A DNA stretch of 64,000 nt from contig SKCR01007777.1 of assembly GCA_019454045.1 (NCBI GenBank), forward strand, positions 124,001 through 188,000, read 5' to 3'. The position numbers and the translations under genes were made by a program. Under the pieces are notes generated by a model. That model saw only the letters and a list, made by a program, of their open reading frames with translations. It was not told where the DNA came from and ran no database searches. Shown here piece after piece: positions 1 through 10,674 of the stretch. The DNA is from Zanthoxylum bungeanum. Lineage: Eukaryota > Streptophyta > Magnoliopsida > Sapindales > Rutaceae. Every line of letters begins with the position of its first letter. Position 1 is the first letter of the stretch.

Positions 1-250
1 GCACGTTAGCATCTTCGGCGCATTCTGGGCGTCGCGACGCGCAAGGCTTCAGCGTCGCGACGCCGAAATGAAAAAAATGCCCTTTTACTCAATTTTGTCC
101 ATTTTATCCCCAAATTGTCTCCAATGCTTTCCAATCTTTATTTATCTGCAAAATAACACAAAATACATCAAAACGTTCACAAAACTCGAGAAACTATACG
201 AAATATTAGGTCAAATGAGTGGGAATAAATGATATAAATACCATTCATCA
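1..250 (-). mobile_element. LTR fragment, relative of the Athila-like family, minus strand
   Basis: Read on the minus strand, this piece begins at 250 with TGATGAATGG and resembles the start of the LTR at 27420: both have the run of start, 'CCCACTCATTTGACCTAATAT', a stop-like T-rich stretch, and 'GAACGTTTTGATGT'. The body runs off the left edge of the window. Near the edge it holds two copies of the 12-bp palindrome GCGTCGCGACGC (29-40 and 52-63). The family assignment is from similarity seen by eye. Only the LTR start is visible, so it may be a solo LTR or the end of an element. Confidence 0.7.
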
Positions 251-563
251 ATAGACTATACATCAAGAAAAGACTCTACACTTCGACTATAAAAGAAAGA
301 GGTCATTTAAATGACCATTTTGATGAGTTTAACAATATCAAACTTGATCTTGAGAACATTGATGTGAAGATTGGATATGAGGATCAGGCTATTATCTTGC
401 TCAGTTCATTACCAAGTTCTTATTTGTGGATACTCTTCTATATGGCAGAGAAACACTTTCAACAAAAGATGTGATCCTTGAAGTCAAAAGATTTGAAGAA
501 GAAGAATGATACTCAAGGTAGAGACACTGCTGAGGGTTTGATGGCAAGGGGAAGAACTGGAAA
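251..563 (+). pseudogene. Old Ty1/copia gag, piece 1
   Basis: From about 300 the plus strand encodes a copia Gag stretch with HLNDHFDEFN, then KIGYEDQAIILLSSLPSSY, the usual DEDQAIILLxSLPxSY signature of plant copia Gag. At about 425-480 the frame shifts, and the homologous GRETLSTKDV stretch appears in another frame. The text runs into the solo LTR at 569 and resumes at 2895, then again at 56891 after copia-1. No start codon is left, because the LTR fragment at 1-250 abuts it. Gag would form the capsid of the element; this copy is dead. It is the oldest layer seen, since it is interrupted by two other elements with target duplications. Confidence 0.8.
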
Positions 564-568
564 GAGGG

Positions 569-2894
569 TGTAGGCACTGCATTTTTGCATATCAGCCCGA
601 TGATGAGTCTCGTATGGAGACAATACTTCTTTGATTGTGAAAGCCGCGGGAAACGGATGTCGGAATGGCAAAGTTGGAAATTAGCATTTGGTCGGATTTA
701 ACTCGCTTGTTTCGCTTCGGGTTCGCTTGTTGGACCTCTATTTTAAAACACACCAAACACATTAAATCACATCCAAAAATAATTAAAACATTTAAAACAC
801 ATCTCACAAATTAAATAAATAAAACATTTAAAATACATGTCACAAATTAAATTAAAACAAATTAAATTAAATTAAATCACATTCACAAATTAAATTAAAC
901 TTAAATTAAATTAAATTAAAATACATTAAATTAACTTCCAAAATTAAATTAAATCCATTTCCTAAAATACATAAATCACTTCCACAAATTAAAGATTTTC
1001 CCTATCATATTTTAATTAAAAGAATATCTCTCAAATCCTTCTCCTACCCAAATAAGGAAAACCCCATCCCTTGGCCTATATAAAGAACCACAAATCTAAC
1101 CTTAAAAATCCTGACCGGCTCACTCTCACGAAAAAAACACAAAAAAAAAATAATAATAACCCTAAACCTGCCTTTCTCTCCCCTCCAAGTCGTCTCTCTC
1201 TCTCCATTGCCACAAATAAACACAAAACTGCCTCAAAAGACCCCAAGCTTCACGTATAAAGGAACCCTAAAGCCACGTACTGTCCCCCTGACCAAACCCT
1301 GACCTAGCAAATCAACGTTACCAAGCAAACTCACCATCAGCCCTGCACGCTACCTAGCAAATCACAATTTGCTTTCACGCCCTGCACACACTCAACGCAT
1401 CTGACCATGTAGCGCCCTCCATCATGTCCTCAGACCTTCAGCGCAAAGACCCCCGATTGCACACGCATCAGTTCACTACTCTAACCTCACACCAACTGAC
1501 CTGGCCACGCAACCCTCAGCCACGAAGCCAGCCCATTCAACAACAACCTGCACCCTCCATTCACGTCATCAGCCCCGTCACACTTAGATCTTCCTTCAAA
1601 TGCCACCAGATCACGCCAGAATAAACCCTAACACAACAACCCTTATTGCCCCTCTCCACGTAAAACACACCCATGCAGCCCTTGTGTCCCTCTCTCCTCT
1701 CTCCACGCAACTAGGCAGCAGCTCCCCATCACGAGCAACTCATCAAACAAACCTAACTGACCAGCCTGCCTTCTACGTAATCCCCTTGCTTCACATTGCC
1801 TTCACGTCCCACACGCTCACTGCTGCCTTGAAATAAGTCCTCCAAATACGTCCACACTAACCACCTAAAACCCTCCATTGCCATGACATATACCCCCACA
1901 AACAGCCATCACATCTGCTCCCTGTTCAGCCCAGTTTAGCCACCCCATAGACCCTTAAAACAGCAGCGAAACGGAGTGAAAACAACAACCCGAACCCCGA
2001 AACAGTGAGGAAAGACGTTGAGTTAACAAATCGGAAAAGTATCAGATCAATCACCCTTCCAACGGACGTGTAACGCCCTTTCTTGAGATGACAAAAGAGG
2101 TTAGACCTGAGGGCACCCTTTTATTTATTATCTTTCGTTTATTTTATTTATTTTTAAAAGATTATTGCATGAGAGTCGTTTGAAGCATGATGTGATTGTT
2201 GGATGGGCGGAACATGTGTTCCCTTTTGTGGTATATAGGATGGAAACCCGGACGTAAATTCCGTAGCCGAATCCGAATGGACGGTAGTGCAGTTTGTACT
2301 CAGGATACAACGCCACGTACCATTTAAGAGACATATGTTTCGTTCCATCCAAATTTGTATTTGAGCATGTGATAGTTTTTAGGTTGTTTTATTTATTATT
2401 CAAATCATGGTTTAATTTAGTTCGTTATTTATTTTTAAAGCATATTTATGTTATTCTTTATGCATGTTATTTTTATTAGTTTACGGTACGTTTGAATAGT
2501 AATTCATATACGTTGATTTCATGATTCAATGTGCTCATTGTGTGACACCTTGTTTCCCATTCAAAACTTACTTTCAAGCATGCAAACTTAGAATAGGATT
2601 TATTTAGCGAATGCATGTTAGATCTGAATACCCTTAAGAATGATTATTGAATAGACTCGATTGATTTATTGCACAAATTATATCATCACAAGTGACATAA
2701 GTAAGGGACCATTCTGAACCCAACGGTTTGAGGTCTTCCCTTGCGAGGGGTGAGTGCGGCCTTAAATCTTTTGTCCCAGTTCACACTGGGTGGCGACTCC
2801 ATGTTACATCTCCGGTTTAGTTCCCTGTGAGCTATTCCGTACTCCCAACTAGGCCGCGAGCCTAGAACAGCGTCGTCAAGTTCTGTGTCCTACA
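569..2894. mobile_element. Solo LTR, about 2.3 kb, TSD GAGGG
   Basis: The block begins TGTAGG and ends CCTACA, a perfect 6-bp terminal inversion with the TG...CA ends of an LTR. It is flanked by the 5-bp duplication GAGGG at 564-568 and 2895-2899, and removing it rejoins the copia gag text on both sides. There is no internal region, no primer-binding site next to the end and no coding capacity; short open frames inside (for instance 1424-1836) are chance. Superfamily cannot be proved; the length and the 3' text GGTGGCGACTCC recall Ty3/gypsy LTRs. Confidence 0.9.
770..1010. repeat. AT-rich low-complexity tract (AAATTAAATT-type)
   Basis: Imperfect tandem repeats of AAATTAAATT and related units within the solo LTR. 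No coding or regulatory signal is recognised. Confidence 0.85.
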
Positions 2895-3031
2895 GAGGGA
2901 TAACAAAAGAAACAAGAATACAAGATCTAAGTCAAAGAATAAAAATCTAATGTTAAAATGCTTCCACTGTCACAAGGAAGACCATTTTAAGAGAGATTGT
3001 CATGATCTAAAGAATAACACATGCAAGAATA
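2895..3031 (+). pseudogene. Old Ty1/copia gag, piece 2: CCHC zinc knuckle
   Basis: Continues piece 1 after the solo LTR. A basic Lys/Arg/Ser-rich stretch leads into CFHCHKEDHFKRDC, a clean CX2CX4HX4C zinc knuckle that would bind the element RNA. The reading frame is cut at 3031 by copia-1, whose 5-bp target duplication GAATA occupies 3027-3031. The text resumes at 56891. The zinc knuckle followed by an acidic GYES stretch is the standard end of this type of plant copia Gag. Confidence 0.85.
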
Positions 3032-4069
3032 TGTTGGACAATTTTGACCCATAACATCACTATTGGTAAAAGAAATTGTGGTTTTTGTACAAATTAACTA
3101 TGTGACAAAGGAAATTGCTATTTTATCATTTTGTAATTAGATTACTTGAATATATAAATGATAAAAGTCCTTATGATTAGTTTCGGATTAATAACATATG
3201 AAACAGTATCAATCCATGAACGGTTTAATCATTAAATATCCCTAGTCACAGTATTATCGAGACTGGACATCGATAATATAGAATAGACTAGTATTGCACA
3301 TGTACGCGTTATGGAAGCGTAACGATATAGTTCTCCTATATTTAAGTATTGGATACTTATGCAAGTGTGATAGGAGGTTGTGTTTGCCGAAACAACTTCA
3401 TTCTGGAAAGACCCATCGGAATCTCATTGGTAGTATGACTATGTGTCTATGGGAATCCGAATCAGGGTAGGTGTATTTGGTCTTAACCTGAGACTTGCAT
3501 CGCTAACACTTGCGACAATCAGTACGGTATGGTTTTGGTCGTCCGGGGCTTTAACAGGTTCTGTGTACGCCTTTTCTGGGTTTATTGAGAATCGTAGTGT
3601 ATTGGGTATGATGTCAAGATGGAAGTATCACTTCAGTCATATGGAGATGATGATCACGCAGGGATACAGAACTGATACTCTAATATGTTGCAACTATCGG
3701 GATAATATTACAAGGTCATGATTATCCGATTAAAGAGACTAGTTGCTAGTGATCCGATATATGTTTCGTACGGGGCAGACACAATTCCAGCCCCCGGCCT
3801 AACATGTGACATCTGATACTGGATCGTAATACGTAATACTTAGTATATTACGCCTATTATAGATTATGTATTCCTTAAAAGAATATTTCTAGAGAATTAT
3901 GTAGGCACGGTGCTTTGCTAGAAGCCAACCATGTCTTGTAAATTGGTAAGAATATGGTACTGGGTACGCACGTGTTCGGATAGTCCGATGATCGTATTTA
4001 CTGCCAACATATTCAGGGATCTGATGGGTAGCTTCCCAAAGATTCACCGATGACGTTTGACTCTAAGAG

Positions 4070-4088
4070 AATTAATCTGGGATTAATT

Positions 4089-4123
<35 letters not shown>

Positions 4124-4362
4124 AATCTAGGATTAATTAGGGAAATAATTTATCTGGGATAAAATTCGTTTAAGAGAGAGAGAACGATTAATTTGGAATT
4201 AATCGATTAAATAATATATTTGATATATTAATTGAAATTAGATTTCAACGGTGAAATAAAAATTGGATTTTAATTCGGGCGAACGAATTAATTTAGAATT
4301 AATTCGTAAGCGACCTTAATAATATCGCAACGGAAAATTCGTTAATTCGAAATTAAACGAAC
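4070..4362. repeat. Array of about eight palindromes with 3-nt centres in the copia LTR
   Basis: In order, arm and centre: AATTAATC/TGG (4070), AATTAATC/TAG (4120), TTTATC/TGG (about 4150), CGATTAATT/TGG (4186), AATATAT/TTG (about 4212), TTGAAAT/TAG (about 4237), AAAAT/TGG (about 4258), CGAATTAATT/TAG (about 4283), TTCGTTAATT/CGA (about 4339). Each arm is followed after exactly three bases by its reverse complement. Equivalent arrays occur in every LTR of the family in the window. Function unknown. Confidence 0.8.
4092..4120. repeat. (GA)n microsatellite
   Basis: Pure alternating GA run between two palindromes of the copia-1 5' LTR. It is much shorter in other copies of this LTR. Confidence 0.95.
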
Positions 4363-4894
4363 CCAAGCCTGAGCGAAGTTACGCGTTGAGATTGTTCGAC
4401 TTAAATTCGGAATTTACAAGTGGTGGGACCCACCTGACTTACATTACACTTTTGACTTGTGATGGAAGTGGTTGAAATGGAGTGTAAACAATCTCTACAC
4501 ACTTTGCATTATTTTATTCATTTGGAATGATATTTACCTAATTGGATTTTTGGTAAAAGGTAATTGGATTTTCGAAATCAATTACACAACACAAAAAAAT
4601 TGAAATCTTTCTCTCTCTGAACCACCAAAGCCGAAAGCCTCTCTTCTCCTCTTTGAAGTTTTGCTTCAAAATTTCTACTTGTTAACACAACAAGGAGTCA
4701 TTCAAGGTGTTAGGGAAACAAATCCTTGAGTTTGGAACACAAAGAAAAGGCTTGGAGCTCTTCTTCTTCACCAAAAAGTTTTGAACTTCATACATCCATC
4801 CAACCAATCAATGTAATTTTTTTCCACAACTTCTTTTAGTATTAACACTAATCACGACTTAGATGATCCTTGACATGTTCTAGGAACCCAATAT

Positions 4895-4907
4895 TGGTAT
4901 CAGAGCC
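4895..4907 (+). other. Primer-binding site, tRNA-iMet type (copia-1)
   Basis: TGGTATCAGAGCC is complementary to the 3' end of plant initiator tRNA-Met and lies 1 bp after the LTR. This is the standard Ty1/copia primer site and fixes the LTR end and the strand. Confidence 0.95.
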
Positions 4908-5599
4908 AATTCTAAGCATGATATGAACTTAGGGTTTATATATTTTAATTGGGGTTTTTGTGATTTGAGTATGATTTCTTCAAATTGATGGTTTGGTTGA
5001 GCTTGGTTGATGATGAATTGGATTTATGCATCTTAAAATTTGAGAAATATTGATTGGATTAATTTTCCCCAATTTCCTTGCCTTAGCCGAATACATGAAC
5101 CCTAGATGTATCATGGTGATTTGTGATTTTAGACCATTGGATGTGTTTAAAGCATGATGAGAATGTTGATTGTTGATTTAATAATATTGAAATCAAAATC
5201 GGATATAAAATTATGCATATTGTCGTGAGCTTGATAAGCATGGAATGAGTCGTTTTGCTTCAATTTGTGTTGGACATGAGTTGGTTAAATTAAAGCATTA
5301 TTAATTAGTTTAATTGATGTTTTGGAAACATTGGATTAATTAATTAATTATGATAATTACTCTTTAATTAAAATAATTGTGATATTTGGAATATTGTAAT
5401 TAAATAAATTAGTCTTTAATTTTAAATTGGGCTAATATTGTTGTATTTGGGCTTAATGGGCTTGGTTGGGCCAAGTTGGTTTAGGACAATTGGATTGGAT
5501 CCAAATTGGGCATAAAACCATTCCACAAAGTCCAAATAGAATAATTGGGCCTTTAAATAATTTAATTGGGCCTAATGGGCCAAAATTGATTTTATGGCA
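4908..5599 (+). other. copia-1 5' leader remnant
   Basis: Untranslated internal sequence of copia-1, alignable by eye with 36358-37090 and 60387-61115, for example AATTGGGCCTAATGGGCC at about 5560. No coding sequence. It stops where the hAT element begins, between ATGGCAA and AGGAAGG. Confidence 0.85.
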
Positions 5600-6133
5600 A
5601 AGGAAGGTTCCGGTTCCAACCGGTTCCGGAACCGGAACCGTGGCCGACCGGTTCTACGGTTCCGGTTGGAATCGTAGGGTTCCAACAGGAACCTTACGTC
5701 CCCAACGGCTAGTTGCCATTGGGGGGCAGGGAAAAACTATTTTTAAAAAAATAATAATAAATAAAATATAAATTACTAATATATCCTTAATAACGGTAAT
5801 AAAACGGTTATATTTAGGGGCATTTTTTGTATCAAAAAATTTCTAAAACTCTATAAATAGGATTCATTTTTCATTATTTCAACACACCAAATTCTCAACT
5901 CTCTCATTTCCTACAATTCTCTTATTCTCAATCTCAATTCATACAATTCTTTTATTCTCAATCTCAATTCAATTAGTTATTATCATTCGCAATTAGTCAA
6001 TTTCCTTATTTTTCTTCCTAATTTCTCAAACGAAAAATGACAAGCTCATCTGAGAACATAATGTCAAATATGGCAACCTAAGAGAGCGGCCCTAGTGTCG
6101 GTGCACAATCAAGGAGAATATAAGTTAAGGCTA
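5600..6133 (+). pseudogene. hAT piece 1: subterminal repeats, promoter and N-terminus
   Basis: GGTTCC and AACCGG motifs crowd 5608-5690. A TATA box CTATAAATAG at 5851-5860 precedes a CT-rich leader and an ATG at 6037. The frame begins MTSSSENIMS and is closed by TAA at 6079, so the transposase start is broken. The text is cut at 6133 by a solo LTR with target GGCTA and resumes at 10680. In the intact family this part leads to the BED zinc finger that binds the element ends. Confidence 0.75.
5851..5860 (+). promoter_or_regulatory. TATA box of the hAT transposase
   Basis: CTATAAATAG lies about 185 bp before the transposase ATG, followed by a CT-rich leader typical of plant transcripts. The call rests on position and sequence only. 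Confidence 0.55.
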
Positions 6134-6457
6134 TGTAACGACCGGAGATCAGTACCTCTATCTGTCATTATAATTTTGCGAATGACCCAAGGATCATAGA
6201 AGAAATCATGACTAAGACTCTAATGAAATTATGATAAGGCTTTGGGAATAATCGGTAAATTTTTCGAGGTCCCGAGAAGAAATTGTTCGGTATGCCCTTT
6301 TTAGCTAAAAATGGTATTTAGGGCATAACTTTTTCATATGAACTCGGATTTATATGACTTTTATATCACCGGAAAGCTTATTCTGAGACCTACAACTTCC
6401 GTATTATACATTTTTCCAAAATCGGACCAGAAATAGGTCAAAAATGCAAGATAAAAT

Positions 6458-8339
6458 TGTTAGACATTATGACCCATAGCGTCACTGTTTTGTAAATGAT
6501 ATTGTATTATTGTACAAAATCAACTATGTATCAATATAAAAGGTTTAATCATTAAATATCCCTAGTCGGAGTATTATCGAGATCGGACATCGATAATGCG
6601 GAATAGACTAGTATTGCACTTGTGCAAGTTGTGATGGCACAACGGCATAGTTCTCATATATTTAAGTATTGGATACTTATGCAAGTGCGATAGGAGGTTG
6701 TGTTTTACCGATGGTACGGAAAACAGCTTCGCTCTGGATAGACCCCGCGGAATCCCATTGGTAGTATGTCTGCGTGTCTATGGGAGGCCGCATCAGGGTA
6801 GGTGTATATGGTCTTAACCTGAGACTTGCATCGCTAGTACTTGCGACAATCGGTAAACTTTGGTTTTGGTGGTTCGGGGCTTTAACCGGTTCTGTGTACA
6901 CCTCTTCTGGGTTTATCGAGAATCGTAGTGTACTGGATGTGATGTCAAGATGGAAGTATCACTTCGGACATATGGAGATGATGATCACGCAGGATACAGA
7001 ACTAGTACTCTATAAAAGGTTGCAACCGTCGGGACAATATGACCAGGTCAGGATTGTCCGATTTAAAGAGACTAGTTGTTTGATGTCCGTATATGTTTCG
7101 TACGGGGCAGACACATTTCCAGCCCCAGGCCTAACATGTGATCGTCTGATACTGGATCGAAGTACGCGATACTACGGTATACTACGCTTGATAAAGATCT
7201 AATATTCCAGTAAGAATATTTCTGGAGAATTGGGTAGGCATGGCGCTTTGCTAGAAGCCAACCTTGTCTTGTAAATCGGAAAAAACGTAGTACGAGGTAC
7301 GTACGAGTTTGGATTATCCAACGACCGTATTTACTGCCAACATATCCGGAGATCTCTTGGGTCGCTTCCTGAAGATTCACCTATGATGTTTGATTCGAAC
7401 TTTATTAATCTTGGATTAATTGCGGAGAAACTTTATCTTGGATAAAAGGCCTTATTAGGAGAGAGAGAGATAGATCGATTAATTTGGAATTAATCGATCA
7501 AATAATATATTCGATATAATCGGATTTTAATTCGGGCAAACGAATTAATTTAGAATTAATTCGTTAGCGGTCTGAATAATAATTCCGCTAGGCGTAATTA
7601 TTTAATTCTCGTCGCGACGGAAATTCGTTAATTCGGAATTAGCGAATTTGGGCCCGAAAGTGTTTGCGGACACATTCGTATTTCGAAACGAGTGGTATCC
7701 GCAAATCACATCGCGATATCTCATTACTTGACACGAATAGATGATGGATGTATCTAGTCACCTTTAAGGGATGATACATTGTCTCTATTCTCAATGTGAG
7801 ATAATGATGGCAAATGATGAATTTTCTTTTGGAGGGAAAACCTTTCACGGTTTTTGAAGGGTTTTTTAATTAAAAATTCATTTTTTGTATTTGATACATC
7901 ATTGCTTTTCATTTGCTCTCTCAAGTTTTTGAAACAAATAGAGAGAACAAAAATTAAATAGACATAACACTCTCTCCTCTCCTTCTTCTTCACGCAAGCC
8001 GTGAGCTTCATCCATGGCAGAAAATTGTTTTCTCCATTTTTGCTAGCACAACAAGGGATCAAAGGAGGTGATAGGGAAACACACTTGGAGCTTGGAGTAC
8101 TAGAAGATTTGAGGCTTCTCACACTGTTGTTCTTGGCCGAAAACAGCCCCAAGATTTGCAGCTTCTATCATTCTTGTTCTTGGCCGCATATCACCCACCT
8201 TGGAGGCTCAAGGATCCTCTTCACCATTTTCGTCACAAAGTTTTGTAAGTATGTTTCCGCCATGCTTCAAGCTTTGCATGTATGTTATATGTATTTCTAT
8301 GGCTTAATCTTTCTTTGGGACTAATTATAGAAACCAACA
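6458..8339 (+). mobile_element. copia solo LTR, TSD AAAAT
   Basis: Starts TGTTAGACAT and ends AACCAACA; AAAAT is present at 6453-6457 and 8340-8344. It is 1.88 kb long and of the same family as the copia-1 LTR, with the palindrome array at about 7400-7650. No internal region remains, so it arose by LTR-LTR recombination. The open frames at 6774-7202 (plus) and 7072-7380 (minus) recur as sequence in other LTR copies with frameshifts and are not genes. Confidence 0.92.
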
Positions 8340-8461
8340 AAAATCTGGATGAATAGTAACTACGGACTTAAATGATAAAAATGAGCAACTTCTCCATTTC
8401 TCTAGAACCCTCTACAAATTTCTTGTCATTTAGGCCCTACTATATAAAGGCCACTATTCCT

Positions 8462-8580
8462 TATTACCTAAAGAGAGAAAGAAACGAATGGAGAAGAAGA
8501 GGGAAAAAGAAAAACCGTGAGAAGAGAAGAAGAAGAAGGAGAAGAAGAGAGAAGAGAAGAAGAAGAAGAGAATGGATGCA
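8462..8580. repeat. Purine-rich (GAA/GAG) tract
   Basis: Almost pure A/G on the plus strand within solo LTR D. It creates a long spurious Arg/Lys/Glu-rich open frame. Confidence 0.85.
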
Positions 8581-9120
8581 AGGGAAAGCTAGTATCAATG
8601 AGAGTCTTGAAGAATTTAGAGGAAAGAGGAAGAAATTCAAGAGAAAGGTAAAAACCCATTTTTTGAAAAGTTAATGTTTTGGTATATTGATATTCAAATT
8701 GTGATAATGATTTAATCCAATGATGATTATCATGTTTTGTTGACTAATTAAACAATGAAAGCTAGAGAATTTTGAGAGTATTAAGCTTTGAGGTAATTTG
8801 GGGAAATTTAAGATGATAAGTTGTTAATGGTAAATTGATGTATATTTGGATAATAGAAAAGGCTGTATGAAAGATTTAAGTGTATGTTGGTAGTTGGGAA
8901 TAGGTGAATTGAATGATGAAGTGTAGAGTAATTGATTAATGATTATAGATAGTGAGAAATGGAAGATAGATGAAGTTTAACATGTTATCTTTGAAATTGA
9001 AGTTAATGTGGTAGGTTGTAAGTTTAGTGTTAATAATAAAAGGATGATAAGAAGAGGATTGAATATGTTTGGGATGCTTGGGAAGCCAAAAATTGTGGTC
9101 AGGGTTCAGCAAATTCCAAA

Positions 9121-9345
9121 GGGCGTTCGAACGCCCGTCGTACGCGTAGTGAAAATCTGGAATTTTCGTAAGAGCGTTCGAACGCGTGTTCAAACGCTAC
9201 TCGAACGAGAGCTCTCTGGAATTACCGTTCGAACGCGTAGGGAACGCTACTCGAATGTGAGCTCACTGGATTTGAGTTCGAACGCGTTGAAGAACGCAGC
9301 ACGAACGCGGGTTGTTCGAACGCGTGATCAAACGGGGCACGAACG
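9121..9345. repeat. GTTCGAAC-centred repeat array in solo LTR D
   Basis: GTTCGAAC occurs at 9125, 9176, 9227, 9276 and 9314, spacing about 51, 51, 49 and 38 bp. The first is the centre of a perfect 16-bp palindrome (9121-9136). Two adjacent units also carry a 10-bp palindrome that differs between them yet stays perfect: GAGAGCTCTC (9207-9216) and GTGAGCTCAC (9257-9266). CpG-dense compared with the surroundings. Confidence 0.85.
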
Positions 9346-9810
9346 GGAACACATTGGAAACAGAATTCAATTTCTGGATTGTAGAATAAAACCTTAAGAT
9401 CAATAAGCCCCTTAGAGTTCTCCTCAATATTATATGAGCTTAATAAGGACTTGTTATAAGGTCATAAGTAAGAAAACCTACGTGGTAAATCTTTTATTCC
9501 GGGATTCTAATCTCATGTTCTTTCTTACACATAGACATATGACAGGAGCTTCGTTCGACCCCAATCGCATAAGGATACTTAGTATACATCACCAGTGCTT
9601 AGTGGATACATCACCAGTGAGTGGACACTTTATATTTCACTTGATTTCTTTATTACTTGTATTTAAATACAGACTTACTTTTCAGCAATTAGGGCGTTAG
9701 CCTGTTTGTTTCATATCATATATGATTTAGCTTGTTTTGAGAAGTTTTACCGAAAACAGATATTTCAGTTTTAGTTTTATGTTTTTACAGAAAATGTTTT
9801 ATGGTTTTTC

Positions 9811-10093
9811 GGGGCATGAGGTAAAAACTCACCCCAGTATGTAACTAGAGATACATACGGAATTGACGGATACAGATAGCATGTGCACATGTTGAGGACT
9901 GAGGGGACGCTCTCAGATCCTCCAGATGGGCTAGGCGGATGGAGAGATATCACGCCCCTAGACCCCCAGATTAGAGACAGTTGTGGCATGCTTTGGGGGA
10001 CGGTGAGACGTAACGCCCCAAAGTCATGGTTTTGTACTTCTGCCTCTGAGATTGGCATATGAGGGGTCGAACGATACGTAACGCCCTCATATG
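9811..10093 (+). promoter_or_regulatory. Hairpin array in solo LTR D (variable stems, related loops)
   Basis: The region opens with the hairpin GGGGCATGAG...CTCACCCC and the palindrome CATGTGCACATG (9880-9891). Then come four hairpins: GAGGACTGAG with CTCAG-a-TCCTC (9894-9922), CTAGG with CCTAG (9931-9961), CTTTGGGG with CCCCAAAG (9991-10023) and CATATGAGGG with CCCTCATATG (10056-10093). The loops of the last two both end ACGTAACG although the stems share nothing. Likely an RNA or DNA structural element of the LTR; function unknown. Confidence 0.7.
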
Positions 10094-10674
10094 ACCGGGT
10101 TTTCTGATAGAGACACAGATTACAGAGATGATTTCAGATTTTCAGATTATAAAATCTCCAAGTTTTGAAACCAGATTTCTCAAAAGGAATTTTCCAAAGA
10201 AGTAAATGCTTGCAACTAGTATTTCCAAATTATTGATTTAAAAGTTGGATTTCGGATTACTTAGTTTTGATTTTAGTCCACTCACTTAGATTGCATAGCA
10301 ATCTAACCCCCCTCCAGCCTTAGTTGTTTTGCAGGATTTCCAGGAGGACCGGCTCGAGAGGATGGATACTGATGCAGTCACTGGGGATTGGAGTCCACCA
10401 GCATGGAGTCGCAAGTATAAGAGTCATGTTCATGGTCCAAATGCTTGTATGCACTTAAAGATGACATGGTCATACAGGGTCTAATAAAGTATTGTATTTC
10501 AGACATCATCGTGTATGCATTTAGAAGTAATATAAGCATCACATGTGGATTTTAGTATGGTTTACATGCATATCATGGTACTGGGCTAATTATAGTATGT
10601 ACATAGTCTGAGGCTTATGGGGTTAGATCAGCTATCCCCTGCCGGTAACGTCTCCCGGATTTGGGGATGTTACA

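Larger units (their letters stand above)
3032..4893 (+). repeat. copia-1 5' LTR
   Basis: A 1.86-kb LTR beginning TGTTGGACAATTTTGACCC and ending CCCAATA (CCCAACA in the partner). It is the family type for LTRs at 6458, 34560, 42310, 58441 and, on the minus strand, 43005, 50861 and 56979. It contains a GA microsatellite at 4092-4120 and an array of short palindromes at 4070-4362. The open frame at 3443-3721 is conserved as sequence, not as protein, in other copies and is not a gene. Confidence 0.9.
6134..10674 (+). mobile_element. Gypsy-type solo LTR D, TSD GGCTA, with a nested copia solo LTR
   Basis: Begins TGTAACGACC and ends GGGATGTTACA; GGCTA is duplicated at 6129-6133 and 10675-10679. Removing the nested copia LTR (6458-8339 plus one TSD copy) leaves a 2.65-kb LTR with no coding capacity. 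The 3' half shares with the LTR at 20267 a module starting GGGGCATGAGGTAAAA, a CATGTGCACATG palindrome and a terminal CTGCCGGTA stretch, so both belong to one lineage. Strand is inferred from that shared orientation. A Tekay/Del-type chromovirus is plausible but not shown. Confidence 0.9.

Noticed and set aside
569..2894. Several open frames with Thr/Pro-rich text (1424-1836) as a gene
   Set aside because: No known domain; they are within an LTR bounded by a 5-bp target duplication.
3032..4893. Copia-1 5' LTR as an independent solo LTR
   Set aside because: A tRNA-iMet primer site and leader follow it, and its GAATA partner lies after the LTR at 56890, so it is the 5' end of a large split element.
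5466..5771. 101-codon frame with a Gly/Pro/Thr-rich middle
   Set aside because: It crosses the copia leader/hAT boundary and reads through GGTTCC subterminal repeats.
6774..7380. Open frames of 142 codons (plus) and 102 codons (minus) in the copia solo LTR
   Set aside because: The same DNA recurs in nine LTR copies with frameshifts and stops, so it is conserved as nucleotide sequence, not as protein.
8372..8674. 100-codon Arg/Lys/Glu-rich frame
   Set aside because: Purine tract artefact within an LTR.
9121..9345. tRNA genes or Pol III B-boxes suggested by GTTCGAA
   Set aside because: No A-box, acceptor stem or cloverleaf can be drawn; the motif is part of a tandem palindromic repeat.
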